64,000 nt of DNA from Warburgia ugandensis (taxonomy: Eukaryota; Streptophyta; Magnoliopsida; Canellales; Canellaceae), in the NCBI GenBank assembly GCA_035236585.1, contig CP141127.1:77233495-77297494 (forward strand), written 5' to 3'. The translations under genes and the position numbers were made by a program. Position 1 is the stretch's first letter. Every line of letters starts with the position of its first letter. Below the pieces are notes generated by a model that was not told the DNA's origin, ran no database searches, and was given only the letters and a program-made list of their open reading frames with translations. Shown piece by piece: positions 1 through 12,290 of this stretch.

Positions 1-2349
1 GTATAGATATTTATAAAAATTAAATTTTCCTAAAACTAAACCTAAAAACTATGTAAACTATTTTGATAATACAACAAGGTTAAGCAATGTTAACTTGCAT
101 GATTTTAGCCATCTCATAGCACATGTATATACATATTCATTTGCACTCATATAAACATAACTGGAACAATTTAGCTTTATGTAAACAACTACTAGCATTT
201 GACAATCAATAAACATCTTAAAGCATTCACTAGTAAATTTGCATGTATACCTTGTTGTGTCTTATTCATGCCCATTTCAAGAAACTCATTATAAATCATT
301 CTTATCAAAGTGATCACGCATGTATTAAGACCACCTATTGATTATTTTTGGGAGTTTTAGGTAGATTGGCTGATGCTTCTAGTCTACTCTAGGCTAAGTG
401 TAACATGCCTTCTATTTCGGCTTATATTGCCTTAGGTGTAGTATTGCTTCACTCATTTTCTTTAGCATGTAATGCTTTTAGCCTAAGGGTGTAAAGACAC
501 ATTTTTATTATATTTTCTTTCTAAGTTATCTAAATGTTTTCTATAATGTCGTCAAGTTTCTCATTTCAAGTTCTTGTCATAACTTGGAGTTATGATCTAT
601 TAGTTGATTAAAGGTTTGATTATATATGAATATTCTCATAACAAAACTAAATTTGCTTAGATAACATGTGTAAGATTAGTTAAATAGTACAATTATCATT
701 CTAACATATTTTTAGAAAGTTTCCTATTTTATTTTCTTGCTTCTTAATTTACATAGTTGCTTAATTTCTTAAATTATTTTCTTTCTAGTTTAGGGTTTAC
801 ATTCTAGTTGCTTAACTTAGTTGTTTCCTTCTTAGTTAGTTCTTCACTTCTTTCCTATATTCAACTTGCTTTAGGCCTTTAATTCCTCTTTAGTTCTCAT
901 TAGGCCTTTGACCCATCAATCACATTCACTAGTAACTCACACCCATCTTCATAAACAAAAATTAATAATGAGATTTTTTAAAATAAACTAGAATACATCC
1001 ATATCACAATTAACATAGTAAGAATGTGTATTACAAAAATAATCATCCATACCTAATGGATTTAACTTTACACAGAATTAGACATTAATAAAAAAAAAAT
1101 AGCTTAATAGAATACAAGTCATCAATAATAATGATGAAATATGGCTATTATAGTTTTCAACAAAGTCATACAGTCTTAAATTAAGAATAGGATTTTGTAG
1201 TACTTTCTTATATGGTGTGTTTCTATGCTTGTGCGTTGATTTGCTCTTCTATTTGCAGTCAAGAAGGGCACAAATTGCTCCAATACCTTGGGTTTTGATT
1301 CATTCTTCTGTGCTGAGTGAGAAAATGGGCTTGGATCAGTGATCTGAGTCAACGTCGTCTCCGGTGACGGGCTACAACTCTAATGACCGGCGATCTGTCT
1401 CCCTCCCCCCCCCGCCCCTTTCTCTTCCTCTGCTTCTCCCCCTCTTCTTCTTCCTCTTTTTTTTCTCCTCTTTCTTCTCCCCCTTCTTCTCTTGCTGTTG
1501 GCTTTTCTCTCCCATGGGTTTGGGCATTGTTAGGGTAGACCGTCACTGGCGGCCTAACTCCTCTCCACTTTTTTTCCTCCTCTTTCACCTCCTTCTCTCC
1601 CCCCCCAGCCCAAATCAAGTTTTCTCTCTCTTGTCAGGTTTGAGAATAGGCCTATGTTTGTTCTTTTTGTCCATTCACTTAAGTGGGAGGGTGGTGCCAT
1701 TATAAAAATGACCCCCTCCTTTGGTTATTCAATAATTTTTTTTAAAAAAATTTTAAATTTGACAATTATAATTTTGTACATTATATATAATTAATTATAG
1801 AAAAAGAGCTGAATACTACTTAAATCTCAAATTTTTGCAAGTGGGTCTACTGTATGATATTACCAAATTACCCTTTTGAAGAAAAATCAAAACTTATTCA
1901 TCTGAATTCTAATTCTAGCAAACTTAGTGTCATTGTAATTATTTCTTCTAGTACAATCCTAATATTGAAGTTTTAACATTTGATTTGATGTCTATAAAAA
2001 TTTTGCTTTCTAGAATTCCAAAAATTGAGAATTTTAAAATTATTCTCTTTTCATTATGATTTTACATAAAAAAAAAAATTAAAGATATTATGTTATGATT
2101 AGTAAAAATTTGTTTGATTGTTCATAGTGATCAAATCCATACTTTTCTTACCATCCAAGGTCATTGTTATAACTATGATATGGAGACCACAAAGAATATA
2201 TGATCTGTTTCATTATTGGATCAGAAATTTTGGGTCTAGGAATTTATTGGTGGCATCTGATCATCGATCAAGCATTACTAGTACTGTTTTCACAATTTTT
2301 GCATCACCATAATCATGCAAAATTGTTCAAACATGCATATATAATAATT
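1..2349. other. AT-rich intergenic DNA, no recognised gene
   Basis: Both strands carry only short open frames without recognisable domains. The sequence is AT-rich apart from a pyrimidine-rich tract at about 1400-1620 that alternates C and T runs on the + strand. Such tracts also occur in the LTRs further right, so this may be a transposon relic, but I could not align it to any element in the window. Confidence 0.5.
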
Positions 2350-2640
2350 ACCAACACTCAAAATTTGACATTGACCAGGAAACTATGAATGTAGTTCCAA
2401 TTCATAATGAAATTGATTTTTTATAATAGTCAACTTTGATTCATGCATTCTTTGCACACACACACACACACACACACATATAAACACGTGAACAAGAATA
2501 TTCAAAAGAATTTACTTTCCAAATAAGTCTTCTATTTACATATATATATATATATGTATGTATAGTCACATATATAATGTTCATCTCACTTCAATCCATA
2601 TAGCTAATGACAAAAGAGCTTATTATAAATGTAAAATTAT
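2350..2640. repeat. Left copy of a diverged direct repeat (partner at 14150-14690)
   Basis: The block starting near 'accaacactcaaa' and running through 'gaatgtagttc', a 'catgcattcttt' plus CA run, and 'atgacaaaagagct' reappears in the same order and orientation at 14150-14690. There it is longer, because extra palindromic DNA lies inside. The pair flanks the CACTA/Athila nest. It may be an old internal duplication of the CACTA element or part of a second related element. Confidence 0.5.
2455..2478. repeat. (CA)n microsatellite
   Basis: Twelve perfect CA dinucleotides, inside the direct-repeat block that is also present near 14.15-14.69 kb. The partner copy has a shorter CA run. Confidence 0.9.
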
Positions 2641-2833
2641 ATTGCAACTCACTAATACAATTCATATACCCCCTCATATATTAATTGTTTTTAACCCAAG
2701 TACCCTCCTCACCATTATCATGCACATAATCCTCATTCTCACCAAGTACCACTTTGATTGATGGGATTATTTTAATTACAAGGTAATCTATTTTAGTATC
2801 TCCTAGGTCATCTTCATCATAAAAATCCCTTGG

Positions 2834-3055
2834 TCAGGATGATAAAATTGTTGACCTTCTCTTATCACGTCCATCTTGCATGTCAAATACTTGTTTTGCT
2901 TGAAATGCCAAAATAAATTGATCATTTTTATAGTTGATCTTGTTGAAGTCAGCTAATGTCAATCCAAGGGCATCAGTTTTGATGTTGTCTTTGTTGTGTT
3001 CCACCCAATAGCACATAAACACAGCCTCAGTTTTGCAAGTATGATCCAAAGCCAT
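2834..3055 (-). pseudogene. CACTA DUF4216-like fragment
   Basis: The 73-codon minus frame contains 'YKNDQFILAFQAKQVFDMQD'. This resembles the DPF(V/I)LASQAxQVFYVxD signature I know from DUF4216, the domain that follows DUF4218 in plant CACTA proteins. Its position, downstream of the DUF4218 fragment on the same strand, agrees. It is a fragment without an intact start or a continuous frame to its neighbours. The assignment is by remembered family signature, not alignment. Confidence 0.65.
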
Positions 3056-3749
3056 ATCTCTCTTATAACCTTATAATAAATATCATCTGCCACTATTGGC
3101 CTATTATTCTTTGCATTGGAAAAGAATATAGCATTGGCAACTAAGCTAACCCCACTATTCTATTGCACTCTTTAGTTATCACGGCCTTTTGTGTAAAAGT
3201 GATAACCATGGACGGCATATGTAGCATATTTTTATTACTTCTTGGGTGTTCCCATCATCATCCATCCCAAGGATTTGGATATACCATTGCCTACTACTTC
3301 TCGCTGGTCTCAAAATTGTGTATACACATATTAAGTAGGATATATGATTGTTATAAGTAAGATTATTATTATATATATACATATATACAGAATGTAACTT
3401 ATTAATTAAGTGCGACTTTCATTTTACCTTCTAATGGAGCAAAGTATTGAAAGTGCAATAATGCTCAAATTGTAACCACTACTGTTTCTTTGTGCAACTT
3501 GGATTCTTTGCCTTGAGGACATCCATGTGCTCACTATACGCACATGCAATATAAGGGATTGATTAAAGAAAATATAACCATTACTAATTAATTTTTACCT
3601 AGGTGCACGATCAACTTAATGTACGGTTGGAGTTCATCAACATTTCACAACATATAAAGATGTGCATGGTCCCATTCTTTATAGTCAACAGTCGATACAT
3701 GACCACTCAATAGAGGTTCACCAATCTTGGTATAATGAAATGTAATCAA

Positions 3750-3965
3750 TTATTTCTTTCTTGGGATTCCAATTACATCCACTCTTGGTAAGTACTCTGT
3801 GTAAAACTCTACTGCTTCCTCTACAATATGACATTTGGCTATACACTCCTTTGGCCAGTTATGATTTCGTACAAACCCTCTTAAAATTTTCATGTACCTC
3901 TCAAAAGGGTACATCCATTGCAAGTAGATTGGACCATAGAGTCTGATCTCATCAATGAGGTACAC
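3750..3965 (-). pseudogene. CACTA DUF4218-like fragment
   Basis: The frame contains 'GPIYLQWMYPFERYMKILRG' followed by 'FVRNHNWPKECIAKCHIVEE'. These match the DUF4218 signature (GPVQYRWMYPFERYLGxLKxYVRN...PEGSIAEAYIxEE) found in plant CACTA transposon proteins. The piece is open for 71 codons only and is cut off from the transposase core by frameshifts and stops between about 3966 and 4370. Confidence 0.85.
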
Positions 3966-4370
3966 TGTTTAATGTACTATGATGTCAAAGAAGGATGGTG
4001 GGAAGATTATCTCAAGCTCACATAAAGTTATGATTAGATGTCCTTAAATTTCTTATAGTTTTGAAACATTCACTACCTTCTTACACAAAGCATTAAAGAA
4101 GTGGAAAATTTTTGTAATAGCTCCCTTAACTTTGTTTGATAACATCGAACATATCACTACGCATGAGTTGTTATATCAATGCATGACAATCGTGGGATCT
4201 CATCCCCAACAATTTTTGCTCTTCTATGGAGACAACTTAATCCCTAAAATGTTTGAAAGGTAGCCATTTGGGACTTTGAGCTCGGACAAGATTTTACGCA
4301 CTATTCTACTCTCCTCTCTATAGAGCATATAATTTGGCTTAGGCAGGTATGTTCCTCAACTGCCCATATC

Positions 4371-5805
4371 TTATGGATACAACATCCTCTTCAAACCCAT
4401 CTTCATAAGAGCTATTGGAGCTGCAAGTCCATCCTTTGTTTTTCTTGAGATATTAAGCAACGTACCAGTCAAGATTTCACACACATTCTTTTCAATGTGC
4501 ATGACATCAGGCACATGGTGTAGATGTAGTAATTTCCAATATGCAAGCCAAAAGAATATTGATTTCTTCTTCCAACTAATTCTACAATTGCTTTCACTTA
4601 AACATTTACTTGATTTCTTCTTTACCCATAAGACATTAATGTTATCATTCTGCTCCAATTCTTGTCATCTTGTCAGCATCTTTGGAGGTGTCCTTGTCTC
4701 TACACTATCATTAAATTCTCCCTTCTTAAAACAGTATAGATGGTCTTTGCGCAACCATCTTTTGTAGCCAAGGAATGCCATTTTTCTACCATGTTTAAGT
4801 CATACATCATATGTTTGATTATTGTAGATAGGACAAGCATTTTATCACTTCACGGTGCATCCAGACAAATTACCCTACTTAGGGAAGTCACTTATTGTCC
4901 ACAAAAGTATAACCTATAAGGTGAACAACTCTTTCCTGTATGCATTGTATGCTTCAACATGTACGTCTCATAATGTCTCAAGATCATCAATTAAGGGAGC
5001 CAAGTACATGTCAATGTCATTCCCTAGCTACTTTATACTCGATATCAATGTGGTTAACATCATGAACTTCCTCTTCATGCACAGAAAGGTTGGGAGGTTG
5101 TAATTAACTAATATAACTGGGCAGCAACTAGACTTACTACTCATAGAACCATGTGGATTAATCCCATCTGTAGATAATGCAAGTCATAGGTTTTTAGGTT
5201 CTTTACCAAAGTTAGGACACATGAAATCTACAAGCTTCCATGCTGAGCTATCTGTTGAATGGTATAAAAAGCTATCGGCTACTATGTCCTTCGCATGCTA
5301 TAATAATTTCTTCAAGGTTTCTGTTATACAAAATATTCTTTTGAACCTTGGAATAGGGCTAAAGTACCATAGAACCTTTGTAGGAATGTTTATAACTATC
5401 TTAGTTGAATTTTTCTTTAACTTCCATCTTGACTATCTACAAGTTGGGCATGTAGTTTTATCTTTGTGCTCCTTCTTATATAAGATGCAATCATTGGGAC
5501 ATGCATGTATCTTCTCATACTTCAACCTTAGTGCAGCTAAGTTTTTCTTTGCCTCTTATGTAGACCTCGCCAGTTTATTATTCTTCTATAGCATCTTACC
5601 CACTACTTTCAAGACTTCTATAAAACATTGATATGAAAAACTAAATCTTGATTTCACATTATAAAGTTCTACTATTGTAGACAACTTGGTATAATCTTTA
5701 CACTCAAGGTACAATGGCTCATTGTTTTCCTCTAATATTGTAGTATGAAATTGTTCAGGGTCATCTTGGAAGTCATTATATGCATCTCCAAACATTGATA
5801 TAACT
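4371..5805 (-). pseudogene. TNP2-like CACTA transposase core, broken
   Basis: Reading right to left on the minus strand, the pieces fit TNP2 (Transposase_21). The block near 5790-5586 has 'FGDAYNDFQDDPEQF' and a 'C..YTKLSTIVELYNVKSRF' segment. About 5200-4850 encodes 'DGINPHG', 'YNLPTFLCMK', 'NDIDMYLAPLIDDLE' and 'LLWTISDFP.GNLSG'. About 4530-4380 has 'DVMHIEKNVCEILTGTLLN' and 'KTKDGLAAP'. At least three in-frame stops and several frame changes lie between them, so no transposase can be made. The gene's first exon region lies beyond the Athila insertion at 13837-13512. Confidence 0.85.
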
Positions 5806-5810
5806 GTTGT

Positions 5811-7803
5811 TGATTGTTTTGCTACAAGTGTACTAGCTATTATAGTGTAACTTATGCAAGTACGAGTCATTCCCATAGGGATTTGACTTAAAAAGATAGA
5901 GTTTAAATAAAATTTAATTATCTATAATTAAAATAAATTACAAAAATTAACTAACAATGAAATCAAAATTCAAATCTATTTAACTAATGAAAATTATAGA
6001 ATTCCAAATTCAAAAAACAAAAAATTAACTAAAAACACATAAAATCTACTTTTCATGTCTTGATCACAGCCAATTTCTTCAAATTTGATATCATCACCGT
6101 CGATCTACCCTCATCAATCTCTCCAACATGTCCGTGATTAAAGACCCAATAGCTAGATTGTTCAGATTCCCAATGATATGGACTAAAGAATGATTTTAGG
6201 TTTTTAGACTACTTAGATTGATTTTTGAATTTTAGATTGAAGATCAGAGATGTTAGATAACTTAAGAGATGTCCTAAGAACAAAATATAGAAATTAATTT
6301 GAATTCTGATGTGAAACAGATCATGTAATAAAGAATTCTTGTTTGTTAAGGCTAAATCATTGAATACGTTAAGCCTTAATGAAACAAGGTTAGGATTACA
6401 AAGTTCCTAAAATTAATCTAAGAATAGTACAAACTGGAAAAGGCAAACCATGTAAAGTGATAAAGATAGAATAGGGAAAAGACAAAAAATGGATGAAAAT
6501 GGAATTTAAATTAAAGCTTAAAGGGTAAAAGGGGAAATTTTGATGAAAATTCCATCTTCTTCTTCCCGTAAATAGAAAGACACAGAACTCAAATAGGGGT
6601 TTGCACGGGTTGCAAGGAACAATGATGTGGAGATGGAAGAAGAGAGGTAGAGATGGGGGAGAGACAAGAGGGAGAGTGCAGAGGAACAGGGGCATTGTCG
6701 ATCTCTCTTAGCAGCTCATCTAAGCCTACCAGCAAAGGTACAACTGAGAGGGAGATAGGAGACAGGGGGTGATAGAGAGAGAAAGAGGGTTGGTCAGTAG
6801 AGGGGGAGTGTTGGGGTGCTGCTATGTGGTTTGGGAAAGAGAGAAGAGGAGAAAGTGAGAGGGGGCAGTGGTGATAGAGAGAACTCGTGAGAGAGGGAAA
6901 GAGAGTGGAGGGCTGCAGTGATGGTTGGTGGTGACGAAGGGATTACGTGGTGTTGCCAGCTAAGTGAAAGAGAGAAGGGGAGGAGAGCTGTTGACAGAGG
7001 GAGAAATAGGGAGCAAAGAGATAGCAGAGATGGGAAGGACTGCCAGAGATAGACTCGGAAACTGCAGAGGAGTTGTTAGCTGGTTCTCCTACAACTCTTA
7101 CCTATGGTGGAGAAGTTCTAACCGGAGGAGCGCTAGGCCATGTTTGTTACAAGGGAAGGGTACAGTGTTGGATGATAGGGCAGTAGGTGAAAGAATGATT
7201 CTGGTTTCCTGCCAGAAATCAAAAGAAGAAAAAGAACAGGGAACCAGAGAGACAAGGGAAGTGAGAGGTGGTGAGTGAAAGAGAGAAGGCTGAGAGAGAG
7301 AGGGGGGGGGGGGGAGGTATGTTCTACTTCTCCTTGTGGCTACCTCTTTCGTGAAGATCCTGATAAATAGCTTCTCCTCCTAATTTTGTTCTCACCTTTC
7401 CTTCTTTGGTCCTCCTCTTCACATTCATCTTTTGGTTTTCATGAGTTTCCCCATTCCTTTAACAAGAAATCAACCCTTTCCTCTCTTGGTTTTGCCATTT
7501 TCAAATAGATACAATTCCTTAATCAATTATGGGTTGATATGGCACCATTAAATTTGATCTAAACTATCCAAACCACTATCTGGTTGATCTGTAAAAAATA
7601 AGACTAGATTAGAATCATCTAAACCATATATTAAACCTCTAATTAGCTCTTATGATCATTTGGCCATTAAATATAGCAAATCGGCTGGATGGTCAAGAGG
7701 GGCTAAAATTCATATTTTATCTAAAATTGCAAAATTGATCGGTTAGATTATCTAATTGAATGCTAAATTAGGGGTATTTTTAGCCAAAATTAAACACTTA
7801 ACA
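5811..7803 (-). repeat. Left (3') LTR of Athila-like copy A
   Basis: About 2.0 kb. It begins with 'tgattgtttt' and ends with '...aaacacttaaca' on the + strand, giving TG...CA ends. Shared landmarks with the other three LTRs are the 'ctattatagtgta' block near its left end, a purine-rich GA tract (about 6640-7310), and 'agattagaatcatct' near 7610. It contains roughly 860 bp (about 6018-6875) that the partner LTR lacks. Confidence 0.75.
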
Positions 7804-8019
7804 CACCCCCAACCAGTATTTTGCTAATCTAGAACAAAATTTAAAAAAAAAAAAACCAAAATTTTAAATTTTAAAAATTACTTTTAAGTCAAATCTACTT
7901 TTTCCTCAAAGAATTATCTTCAATAAATCTATCAACTTTAGTAAACTAATAAAAATGAATGAAAAATTCAAAACCTTACCCATATGCTAAAAACATTCCA
8001 CTTAAGCTCAAATATTAAA

Positions 8020-8063
<44 letters not shown>

Positions 8064-9590
8064 ATTTTACATGTAGAATAATTTTTATCTCTAAGTAGAG
8101 TTTTAACTTTTGAACTCCATATGAAATATGTTTTGACCTCAATCCTTACTAATAGACATACACTCAGAATAGAATCTCTTAAATAAAGGTTCAAATCATA
8201 GGTCTCTTTTAAATATTTAAGCAAAGTCAATACGAGTAAATTTATCTTACATATATTCATGAAGGAATGGGAGTTACTAAGGAATTTAGTTTTGATCTCT
8301 TTAGAAAGGATAAGATGGCATTACCTTTGAATATTGAGAAATGCTATTCTTTAAATCTTATCAATTCATATCCTCATCAAGACTATATTTATCCTAAAAT
8401 CAATAGATCATCAACTGGGATGAATCGTAGGCTTAACAAGGAACAAAAGAAAGGGTATAAAGGGCATTCAAAGTTCTTTAAAAATAAGTAGAGGTATTCT
8501 AAAGTTGGCAATTTTTTCTTTACTTTGCTGAAGTGAATATTTCTTTTTTCACTTCTTTTTTTTTGCATTCTTCAAACTCTTTTTTTCTTTTTTTTCATTG
8601 CAACACTTTTGAATCACTTTAAAGAACATTTCTTTTCTTGACATTCACTTTTCTGCCTTTATTGTAACAAAATATTATATCTTCATTCATCTCTAACTTA
8701 TCTTTCAAAGATAATAAGTATATATTTATACTAGGTTAATATGGGTAAAGGTTAAATTGGATAAGAAAAGAAAAGGCTTATATAAAAAGCTCAAATTAGC
8801 TAACTAGTGGTAAAAAAAACTCTTTTGGGTAGGTTTATGACTCCAGATTAATAACAACGATGACCTAAATCCTTTTCTAGGTTTCATATAATCAATTAAA
8901 TTCAATGAACTTCCAGAATTTTAAAGGTAATATTCTATTATTTCACATAATTAGTAAAATTTAAGAATTAATGGGATCAAATTTTCTTTAAGTGCACTAA
9001 AGAAAATTAGGAATATTTATAACCTCTCAAAAAGAGTGGATGGCTCTAAAACTCACTTAGGTTATAGGTCTCCATTGAATTTCTTCAGGATCTTTAAGTT
9101 ATAACTACTTATCAATTTAGACTATGCATATGCAACTGGGTGTACAGATGTGATCTAATATTTTTGCTTTCATGGAATACTTTAAAAAAATGAGTAAAAT
9201 GATTAATTAATCATGTTCAGTTCCATTAATAAGTTAAAGTTATCTAGACTATACTTTAGAAAATCTAATTCTCATCATAATATAGGATTTGACCAAAATA
9301 TTTAAAATTTTATATTATTTTTCATTTTCATTTTTTTGAAATTAAGAGAAAAACTGATAAAAAAATAGAAATTGCAAGAATTCTACATCTGCCAACCTGA
9401 AAGAATCATTGTCCTCAATGTTCAAAAAGTAGGATGATGATAATGCATTGATAAATGAAAAAATGAGAGATGTAGATAAGAAAAGAAAAGAAAAGTTCTA
9501 AAAGAAACTACAGTATATAATTATTACATATGAAAAATTTTCAAAACAAAAAATATTTACAGAGTTTGAAACTTCCTTGGGTCTTGTACG
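7804..9590 (-). other. Non-coding 3' internal region of Athila-like copy A
   Basis: This stretch is collinear with 48942-50560 of copy B. The (GT)n run, the 'ggcattacctttgaatatt' block near 8320 and the 'ctgaaagaa...tgtcctcaatgttcaaaaagtagga' block near 9400 all recur there. In Athila/Tat elements a long non-coding segment of this kind lies between pol and the 3' LTR. Short open frames here show no family signature. Confidence 0.65.
8024..8061. repeat. (GT)n microsatellite
   Basis: About 19 GT dinucleotides inside the internal region of Athila-like copy A. The same site in copy B (near 49152) has a much shorter GT run, so the array has changed length since the copies diverged. Confidence 0.9.
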
Positions 9591-10032
9591 AAATGAGCCG
9601 AACGAGACTTTTAAAAGGAAAGGTGAGCAAATTTATCTTATAATTTTGAATTTCTTATTTTATCATAGGGCAAGATAAATATATCTCGAGGCTACTTCTC
9701 ATAATTAGAGATAATATTAGAAGCTTGACACAAACTGTTTGGAAATGGAGCAAGGATGGCATATAACTTAGTGGGTGGGACATTTTCCTTACCAACAAAT
9801 TTATCTCTTTTTTTAATAGGTTTCGGTACTAGCTTAGCCTTTTTAGGACAAGATTTCTCAATTATTTTACCATTATGAATAATAGTGACTGCCTTTCTTT
9901 ATTCCTTGTTTGTAACTGAAGAATTAATCTCACCTACCACATCCATATCATTAGGGTTTTCATTTAATGGGATAGGACATTGCCCTTTTTCAATGGTCTG
10001 TAGCATTTGAGACATCATGTCCTTCAATTCAG

Positions 10033-11078
10033 TCATGGATTTTGTGTTCTCTTTAATTGGGCTTTAATTTGAGCAATTTTCTTCTCCTGATATTGTATGG
10101 ATTGAGTGAAAGGTATCCTCCACTTCCCTCTTAGGTAGAGGAAGGTAAGGTCTAGGAGCAAGTGGTCCTTGTGGGGGTTGGTAAGGGTGGTATTGGGCCT
10201 TATGTAAGACATTGACATAATATCTATTTTTGCAATTAAAAGTAGGATGATTACTCCAGTTGGTATTATATGTCTCTAAAGATGGGGAAAAAGGTTGCTC
10301 ATAATAATTTGTCTGTTCATGAATCACATCCTGAAATGCAGTAGTGAATGGATATTCATGAGTAAGGTGTGTATTACTTTCACAAATATCACACACTTGT
10401 TTGACTTTCTTAGAGGAAAATTTTTCCATTTCCATGGCCTTGACTATTCTAGATAGGGATGATTAAATCCTTCCCGCATTGATAGAAAGTTTCTTTATCC
10501 GTCTAGATAAAATTCATTATATTTCGGTGGAGAGTATTTATCTTATGTATAGGAAAGAACTTTTTTAAGAACTTCCTAGTCATTTCTTGTCATGTTCGTA
10601 TGGAACTTGTTGGTAATGAATGAAATCACATCTTAGCTTTTTCTTTTAAACAAAAAGAAAATAGTTTGAGTATTACCATATCTAATTTGATGTTTAGTGT
10701 ATGTTGGTTCATGCATACTTCATCGAATTCTTTTAAATGCAGATAAGGACTCTCACTGTCCAACTCATAAAATTTAGGAAGTAATTGAATTACTCCCACC
10801 TTTAATTTAATCATACTAACATTTGGAGGTAAATTTATACATTAAGGTATGCTGATATAATTATGTTATAAATAGTGTCTTAGTGTTTTCCCACGAGGAT
10901 TGGTTATGCCAATTATCGTCACATGTTCTACGTTGGCCCCATTCCTTGTTATATTTCCTTCTCCTATTTCCATGTGGTAAAGAATGATTCCTCCATGAAT
11001 GTATATTACCATTAAATAGAGGGGGAGGATCATCAGCATTAAAGACAGGATTGCTCGTCCATGAGGAAACATTGTCAT
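10033..11078 (-). pseudogene. Athila-type gag remnant
   Basis: Three minus-strand pieces in gag order. 10814-10626 has 'ELDSESPYLHLKEFDEVC' and a 'LKLFSFCLKEKAKM' segment, resembling the retrotransposon gag domain (SEDPxxHLxxFxEIC ... LRLFPFSLRDKAK). 10435-10064 carries a 'VCDICESNTHLTHEYP' stretch, a CX2CX4HX4C-type knuckle in which the last cysteine is tyrosine. An upstream piece (11078-10866) has no clear signature. Frames are broken between the pieces, so no full gag protein is encoded. Confidence 0.7.
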
Positions 11079-12290
11079 TATTTAGAATGAGAGGTGGTTC
11101 ATCATCACTAAAGAAGGGATTGTTTCTCCATGGGAAAATATCATCTCATTTAATGTTGAGGTGTAAATTACTCCTTTGATCAATGTTTAGATTATTCATT
11201 GAATGCAACTAACCATGTCTCTCTTTTTTCTCTTTTTTTTCTTTTTCATTTTATTTAAAGAACTACCCTAAATGATGCAACCTAAATTCTAAAACGATGC
11301 ACAAATAAAGGGCACAATCAAATAATCTTTTAGTCTAATAAGCAATAATATTTTGATTTTCTTGAATTTGTGTGGGGACGGTGCTCTTAGATTAGCATAA
11401 TCTAACGCTCCTCCTCTCTTTCAGATTTGACTACTGCTTATGAGTTGGGTTTTCCTCTAAGGTGGCTAATACAATCCTCATATCAGGAGGCATGTAGACC
11501 TCAATTGATGTCAATAGAAGGCTTGGGAAAATAACATGGATTTTAAGACACCCACTATAACTACAGTGCTTAGAAGCCACAAGAGTGACAATAGATCTTG
11601 TCCTATTAAGAGGGGTCCTACAAGCATGTGATAGCCTTTATTAGTGTCTTCTAATTAACTTTAAATTAGTTTTAGTGGTTGATTTGTACATTTGTAGTGA
11701 TTATCCTAAGTGGGCCAAGAAGTGGTGATGAAATCCACCCTTAACCTTATGGGGTCATGTGCCCTTACTAATTAATTTTCATACTCCATGATAATTTGAT
11801 CCGCATATAAATTACCTTAAAGCAATAAATGTGCCTTAAGAATGTAATTAAAAATAATAAATTAGCGCAAATCCTAAAAATGCAACAATTATCAAATATG
11901 CTATCTATATGCAATTATATTACCAAACAATGCAAAAATATTCTAAATGCACCTAAACTAAGAAAATAAAAAGAGTGAGGAAAACTTACAGTGGGGTTTC
12001 AAATGAAGATCAAGTGTGGGCCGCTTTATCCCGTACTTGCACTATTTTAATACAACCCTTTTAAATTGAAATTAAAATTGCAAGTTACAATGTGCCTCAC
12101 TACAAGATTCACTCAAAAAAAGGAAAAGACCTATTTTAGGAATGCAATCAGTACCAAATTTAGGAAATAGATTGATTATACACTAAGAAAAATTTTAAAT
12201 GCCTAAAATGATAAAACAATGCAATTTTTATATTTTATATTTTATATTTCTAAATATTGCGGGTCATTAGCAATGGCACCAAAAACTCAT

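Larger units (their letters stand above)
2800..5810 (-). mobile_element. CACTA (En/Spm-type) DNA transposon, left (3') part, decayed
   Basis: Minus-strand fragments follow the usual order of a plant CACTA transposase: a TNP2 core at about 5810-4371, then DUF4218 and DUF4216-type pieces further left. Frameshifts and stop codons interrupt it throughout. The N-terminal transposase-associated domain is missing here but is found at 13837-13512, on the far side of an Athila-like insertion that begins at 5811. The left CACTA terminus was not found, so the left boundary is only the last recognisable coding fragment. Confidence 0.8.

Noticed and set aside
1364-1705. 113-codon open frame, Leu/Ser/Pro-rich
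   Set aside because: It arises from a pyrimidine-rich tract; no domain, and the opposite strand gives an equally long Glu/Arg-rich frame.
8267-8491. 74-codon + frame with a plausible start
   Set aside because: It lies in the non-coding 3' region of Athila-like copy A; the matching place in copy B (about 49.4-49.6 kb) is not open, so it is not conserved as protein.
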